From: Pseudomonadota bacterium
Lineage (GTDB): Bacteria; Pseudomonadota; Gammaproteobacteria; Pseudomonadales; Azotimanducaceae
DNA: 8,907 bases
Assembly: GCA_027622495.1 (NCBI GenBank)
Contig: JAQBYL010000155.1
Coordinates: 1-8,907 of the forward strand
Direction of reading: 5' to 3'
A model generated the notes under the pieces. That model was not told the DNA's origin, did not search any database, and was given only the letters and a program-made list of their open reading frames with translations. Positions 6,352 to 8,907 of the stretch are shown piece after piece (within the stretch, counting starts at the first letter, position 1; every line of letters starts with the position of its first letter). A program made the position numbers and the translations under genes.

Positions 6352-6971
6352 AGAACCGGGTACTGGTGGTGACGGACCCGATGTGTTCCTGGTGCTGGGG
6401 TATGTCTGGTGCAGTGGAGCAGGCAATTGGCCAGACACCGGAGATTCAATGGGATTTTCTGCTCGGTGGGGTGAACACCCATGCAACCCATCCGATCGGT
6501 GAGTATGGCAGGAAGCATCTTATGCGTTTGTGGCACGAGGTCCACGCAACCACGGGTCAGGCGTTTGGTTTTCGTCTTCCGGATGAGCTTGTCTACAACT
6601 CAACCCTGTGTTGCATGGCTGTGCACATCGTCCGCGAGCATACTGGCCGGCCTCCTTTCGGCTATCTGCATCGCTTGCAGCAGATGTTCTTCTGCGAGGG
6701 TGTAAACATCAACGATGTGTCTGTTCTTGCTGGTGCAGCGCAGGAGTTCGGTGTACCTGCCAGTGTGATGATCGTTGACCTGGGTAAAACCCGTTACCGT
6801 GAACTCGCTCGTTTTGAGTTCGAAACCGCCCGCGAATACGGGACCAACGCGTTGCCGAGTTTGTTATGGGAAGTGCAGGGTGAGCGTGTTCTGATCGGCG
6901 GCGGATACATGGATCAGCAGACGCTGGTTCAGACGATAGCGTTCAGAAAAAACTTGCAACAGCCGGTCTGA
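6330..6971 (+). CDS. Cytosolic DsbA-family CxxC oxidoreductase
   Basis: Thioredoxin-fold protein of 213 residues with an inserted helical domain. The active site is DPMCSWCWG (C19, C22), and the expected cis-proline is in TNALPSLL (P176). The DPMCSWCWG motif places it with the DsbA-like predicted disulfide isomerases without signal peptides, so it should act in the cytoplasm, unlike DsbA itself. A further Cys pair occurs at 94-95. Physiological substrates of this group are not well defined. The gene overlaps the SelD fusion by 22 bases. The alternative start, GTG at 6348, would give the classic 4-base GTGA overlap. Either way the two are translationally linked, suggesting a redox partner role in selenium or thiol chemistry; that is inference. 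Its 3' end overlaps the convergent acyltransferase gene by 29 bases. Confidence 0.85.
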   Translation: MVTDNAVKNRVLVVTDPMCSWCWGMSGAVEQAIGQTPEIQWDFLLGGVNTHATHPIGEYGRKHLMRLWHEVHATTGQAFGFRLPDELVYNSTLCCMAVHIVREHTGRPPFGYLHRLQQMFFCEGVNINDVSVLAGAAQEFGVPASVMIVDLGKTRYRELARFEFETAREYGTNALPSLLWEVQGERVLIGGGYMDQQTLVQTIAFRKNLQQPV

Positions 6972-8025
6972 AGCGATCCATATCCACCAGAAAAGAATCG
7001 TGCCCCTGGATTGACGCAAGCGCTCTGAAGTCCGCGTCTGCCACATGCAGCTTTAGCAGCTCCGCCAGTTCCTTCTGCTGCCGCACCGGGAACAGAATAT
7101 CGGTTTCTACCCCGATGATCAGCGCACGTTCCACCTTGACGCGACTCATTCCTTTTTCAAGCGTGCCGCCATGATCGGCAACATCAAACAGATCCATCGC
7201 CCGTGACAGGTACAGGTAGCAGTTCGGGTCAAAGCTGCCGACGAACTTTTCCGCATGGGCCTGAAGATAAGATTCGACTTCGAAGTCGATGCCGAACGGG
7301 GGTGGCCCTGCGAGATCGCCCGTGGCCCGTTCGCGGCCGAAACGCTGTTCCCATTCCTGTGCCGATCGATAAGTGATCATGCCGAGTTTGCGGGCCAGGC
7401 GCATGCCGCTCGCGGGAGGCTTGTCGAATTCATACTGGCCGTTGCACCACACAGGATCCTGCCTGACCATTTCGCGCTGCAGAGATCGCAGGGCAATACT
7501 GAAAGGCAGACTTCGACACGCCGAAGAGATAGAGATCAGACCGGCCGCATGGTCAGGATGCAGCATGGCAAACGCCAGAGCCGTCATTCCTCCCATGGAG
7601 GCACCAACCACCGCATGCAGTCGGTCAATGCCCAGATGGGCGATGACAGCTTTGCCACCATTGGCAATGTCTTCCACCGTGAGCACCGGAAAATCAAGGC
7701 GGTATGCACTACCCGTAGCTGGATTGATGGATGCAGGACCGGTAGAGCCAAAACAACTACCAAGTGAATTAACGCAGATAACCAAGTAACGGGAAGTATC
7801 GATCGGCTTACCCGGGCCCACCATATCTTCCCACCAGCCCGTGGTGGGATTGGCCTTGGACGAGGCGGCGTGGGCCGAAGGGGACAGGCCGGTAAAGATC
7901 AGAACTGCGTTGTCCCGAGCCGGGTTCAGACTGCCCCAGGCCTCGTAAACGAACGTGGGGCTTTCGAGTTCGCCCCGATTCATTTGAAACGGCCCGTCGA
8001 TGGTCAGCTGTTTTAGTGCACTCAT
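6943..8025 (-). CDS. Serine O-succinyltransferase-like enzyme of the MetX alpha/beta-hydrolase family
   Basis: Acyltransferase of 360 residues with the MetX fold. The nucleophile Ser143 is in GASMGGM, with Asp309 in ETDILFP and His342 in GHDSF completing the triad. Motifs that I recall from Xanthomonas serine O-succinyltransferase rather than homoserine acetyltransferase include GPGKPIDT (70-77), VNSLGSCFGSTGPAS (85-99), LPFSIALRSLQRE (173-185), ARKLGMITYRSA (211-222) and FDPNCYLYLSRAMD (265-278). That enzyme activates L-serine with succinyl-CoA; O-succinylserine is then converted to cysteine. Automated pipelines often call such proteins MetX. The start is ATG 8023-8025; an in-frame TTG at 8041-8043 is possible. 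No strong ribosome site is seen for either. It is divergent from the lipoprotein gene. Homoserine acylation for methionine synthesis remains the main alternative. Confidence 0.85.
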   Translation of the reverse strand: MSALKQLTIDGPFQMNRGELESPTFVYEAWGSLNPARDNAVLIFTGLSPSAHAASSKANPTTGWWEDMVGPGKPIDTSRYLVICVNSLGSCFGSTGPASINPATGSAYRLDFPVLTVEDIANGGKAVIAHLGIDRLHAVVGASMGGMTALAFAMLHPDHAAGLISISSACRSLPFSIALRSLQREMVRQDPVWCNGQYEFDKPPASGMRLARKLGMITYRSAQEWEQRFGRERATGDLAGPPPFGIDFEVESYLQAHAEKFVGSFDPNCYLYLSRAMDLFDVADHGGTLEKGMSRVKVERALIIGVETDILFPVRQQKELAELLKLHVADADFRALASIQGHDSFLVDMDRFRPAVASFF

Positions 8026-8067
8026 GGCGATGGAACGTAGCAAATGCCCCTGCGCCCCACAAGCAGG

Positions 8068-8096
8068 ATAGTACTGGCGCGCGGCGGTAGGTTAAA
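8068..8096 (-). promoter_or_regulatory. Weak candidate promoter for the acyltransferase gene
   Basis: On the minus strand TTTAAC (8096 to 8091) and TACTAT (8073 to 8068) are exactly 17 bases apart, matching sigma70 boxes at 3 and 4 of 6 positions. Transcription would start near 8061, about 36 bases before the ATG. On the plus strand the same region holds TAAACT (8093-8098), a possible -10 for the lipoprotein gene, but with no good -35. Confidence 0.25.
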
Positions 8097-8106
8097 CTCA
8101 TCTTAA

Positions 8107-8144
8107 AGGAGCGAGGCAACATGGATGACTTTGAAGAACTTTAA
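8107..8144 (+). other. Ribosome site and 7-codon frame overlapping the lipoprotein start
   Basis: AGGAG (8107-8111) is 9 bases from ATG 8121, ideal spacing. It is 13 bases from ATG 8125, which opens the lipoprotein frame. ATG 8121 encodes only MDDFEEL before TAA at 8142-8144. The ribosome may simply use 8125 despite the longer spacing, or the short frame may be translated and tune lipoprotein output. Confidence 0.35.
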
Positions 8145-8730
8145 ATCGCTCGGTGGCTTCGTGATTTTTGCTCTACTTGCGGGGTGCACGGGACCAACCA
8201 CCGTTCGAACCTACGATCTGACCAAGCATCAGGGTGTCTATATCGTTGGCTACACGATGGATGAAGAAGTGCGCAGAGACTTCGAGGATCTGATGGCTGA
8301 AGATCTGCTCGCAGAGAATTTTCAGGTGTTCAAGAGTTACGAGAACCTCGCTGATGTAACCCGTGTAAAACCTGAAACGGTTGTCAGCCGCGCAAACGAT
8401 CTGAGTGCACTGACCATCCTGCTGGTCAATCCGGTCAACGCCGACGCAGCAGCACCTCCGGTTGCAAAAAGTGAGGTTGAGCGGCAACAGGAAATGCTCA
8501 AAGACCTGCGCACGCATCTTGTTGAAGCGCAGACAGATTACGATCCTGAGTCTGTTGCGAACATTGATGTGCGGCTGTTTCTGTTGAGTGACAAACCACC
8601 AGAAATGGTCTGGTCAGGGTCTATAAAACTGTTTGATGTCGGTGAGCGGGCGGCGACGTTGGACGGCTTGAGCAAAATGATCGTGCAGGCGCTGATCGCG
8701 GTACGCGATAGTGTGGTGCCGCCGATCTGA
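8125..8730 (+). CDS. Predicted outer-membrane lipoprotein of unknown function
   Basis: Protein of 201 residues with a clear lipoprotein signal: basic start (MTLKNFK), hydrophobic stretch, and lipobox LLAGC with the lipidated Cys at 21. The next residue is Thr, so an outer-membrane location is likely. The mature part alternates strands and helices (HQGVYIVGYTMDEEVRRDFEDLM, about 35-57; a helical KSEVERQQEM region near 115; then NIDVRLFLLSD and MVWSGSIKLFDV), reminiscent of small periplasmic lipoproteins of the DUF4136-like kind. I cannot assign a family. Its stop overlaps the start of a PqiA-like gene by 1 base (TGATG). In the pqi system a lipoprotein (PqiC) works with PqiA and PqiB in envelope lipid transport, but I do not see convincing PqiC motifs here. 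Confidence 0.8.
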   Translation: MTLKNFKSLGGFVIFALLAGCTGPTTVRTYDLTKHQGVYIVGYTMDEEVRRDFEDLMAEDLLAENFQVFKSYENLADVTRVKPETVVSRANDLSALTILLVNPVNADAAAPPVAKSEVERQQEMLKDLRTHLVEAQTDYDPESVANIDVRLFLLSDKPPEMVWSGSIKLFDVGERAATLDGLSKMIVQALIAVRDSVVPPI

Positions 8731-8907
8731 TGCCTTCGCATCCAGACACTGATGACGAAATGTGGCTGGATGAGCGAATCGCCTGTCACCACTGCGATCT
8801 ATTGCTCATGCGGCCAGCCATGCGGGAGGGTCAGCGGTCGATCTGCCCGCGATGTCACCATGTGATCAGCTCACAGTCTACTGACGGCACGCGAAAGGCT
8901 CGCAACA
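8730..8907 (+). CDS. PqiA-like membrane protein, N-terminal zinc-ribbon fragment (cut by window end)
   Basis: The 59 residues visible contain ACHHCDLLL (C19, C22) and ICPRCHH (C39, C42): two CxxC pairs 20 residues apart. This is the cytoplasmic rubredoxin/zinc-ribbon knuckle at the start of paraquat-inducible protein A. In that family, blocks of transmembrane helices follow, and the protein works with MCE-domain PqiB and lipoprotein PqiC in moving lipids between the envelope membranes. The helices are beyond the window, so a different zinc-ribbon protein cannot be excluded, though the CHHCDLLL wording strongly suggests PqiA. ATG 8730 overlaps the lipoprotein stop, which implies coupled translation. 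Confidence 0.8.
   Translation, partial: MPSHPDTDDEMWLDERIACHHCDLLLMRPAMREGQRSICPRCHHVISSQSTDGTRKARN

Noticed and set aside
5937..6545. 202-codon minus-strand frame across the SelD and DsbA-family genes
   Set aside because: It lies opposite well-supported motifs in both genes and has low-complexity, family-free composition.
7255..7767. 170-codon plus-strand frame inside the acyltransferase gene
   Set aside because: The minus-strand protein is complete with an intact catalytic triad; the plus-strand frame has no recognisable domain.
1..8907. Mobile element, CRISPR, phage or tRNA signals
   Set aside because: No transposase, integrase, regularly spaced repeats, terminal inverted repeats or cloverleaf structures were seen.

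Overview
The window looks like chromosomal DNA from an environmental gammaproteobacterium of moderate GC content. The main clues are an acidic protein resembling the PA3496 family, a MetX-like acyltransferase closest in motifs to the serine O-succinyltransferases known from Xanthomonas, and a PqiA-type protein start. I cannot name a genus. There is no transposase, integrase, tRNA, rRNA or CRISPR array, and coding density is high.

Layout, left to right. (1) Bases 1-183, minus strand, hold the 5' end of a probable alpha/beta hydrolase cut by the window edge. (2) Bases 276-1860 encode a Tat-exported molybdopterin oxidoreductase of the sulfite oxidase family (sorA-like) and a small periplasmic cytochrome c (sorB-like), only 4 nt apart. 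(3) Bases 1881-2351, minus strand, encode an Lrp/AsnC regulator convergent with the cytochrome and divergent from the next gene. (4) Bases 2535-3503 encode a YeiH/UPF0324 membrane protein, a family annotated as putative sulfate exporters. (5) Bases 3504-3871 hold no large gene, but contain a perfect hairpin, a possible 29-residue membrane microprotein and a good sigma70-type promoter. (6) Bases 3872-6971 look like a three-gene operon: PA3496-like acidic protein, a fused FAD/NAD(P)H oxidoreductase-SelD (selenophosphate synthetase), and a DsbA-family CxxC protein without a signal peptide. (7) Bases 6943-8025, minus strand, encode a serine O-succinyltransferase-like enzyme whose 3' end overlaps that of the DsbA gene. 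(8) Bases 8125-8907 encode a lipoprotein and, overlapping it by 1 nt, the zinc-ribbon start of a PqiA-like protein cut by the window end.

How the genes may work together: much of the window concerns sulfur or selenium. The Mo enzyme and cytochrome would oxidise sulfite to sulfate in the periplasm and pass electrons to the respiratory chain. The YeiH protein may move sulfur oxyanions across the inner membrane, and the Lrp-type protein is placed to control it. The SelD fusion supplies selenophosphate and carries its own flavin domain. The acyltransferase activates serine for cysteine synthesis. The family calls are well supported by motifs. The idea of a joint chalcogen-handling neighbourhood is inference from gene order only.
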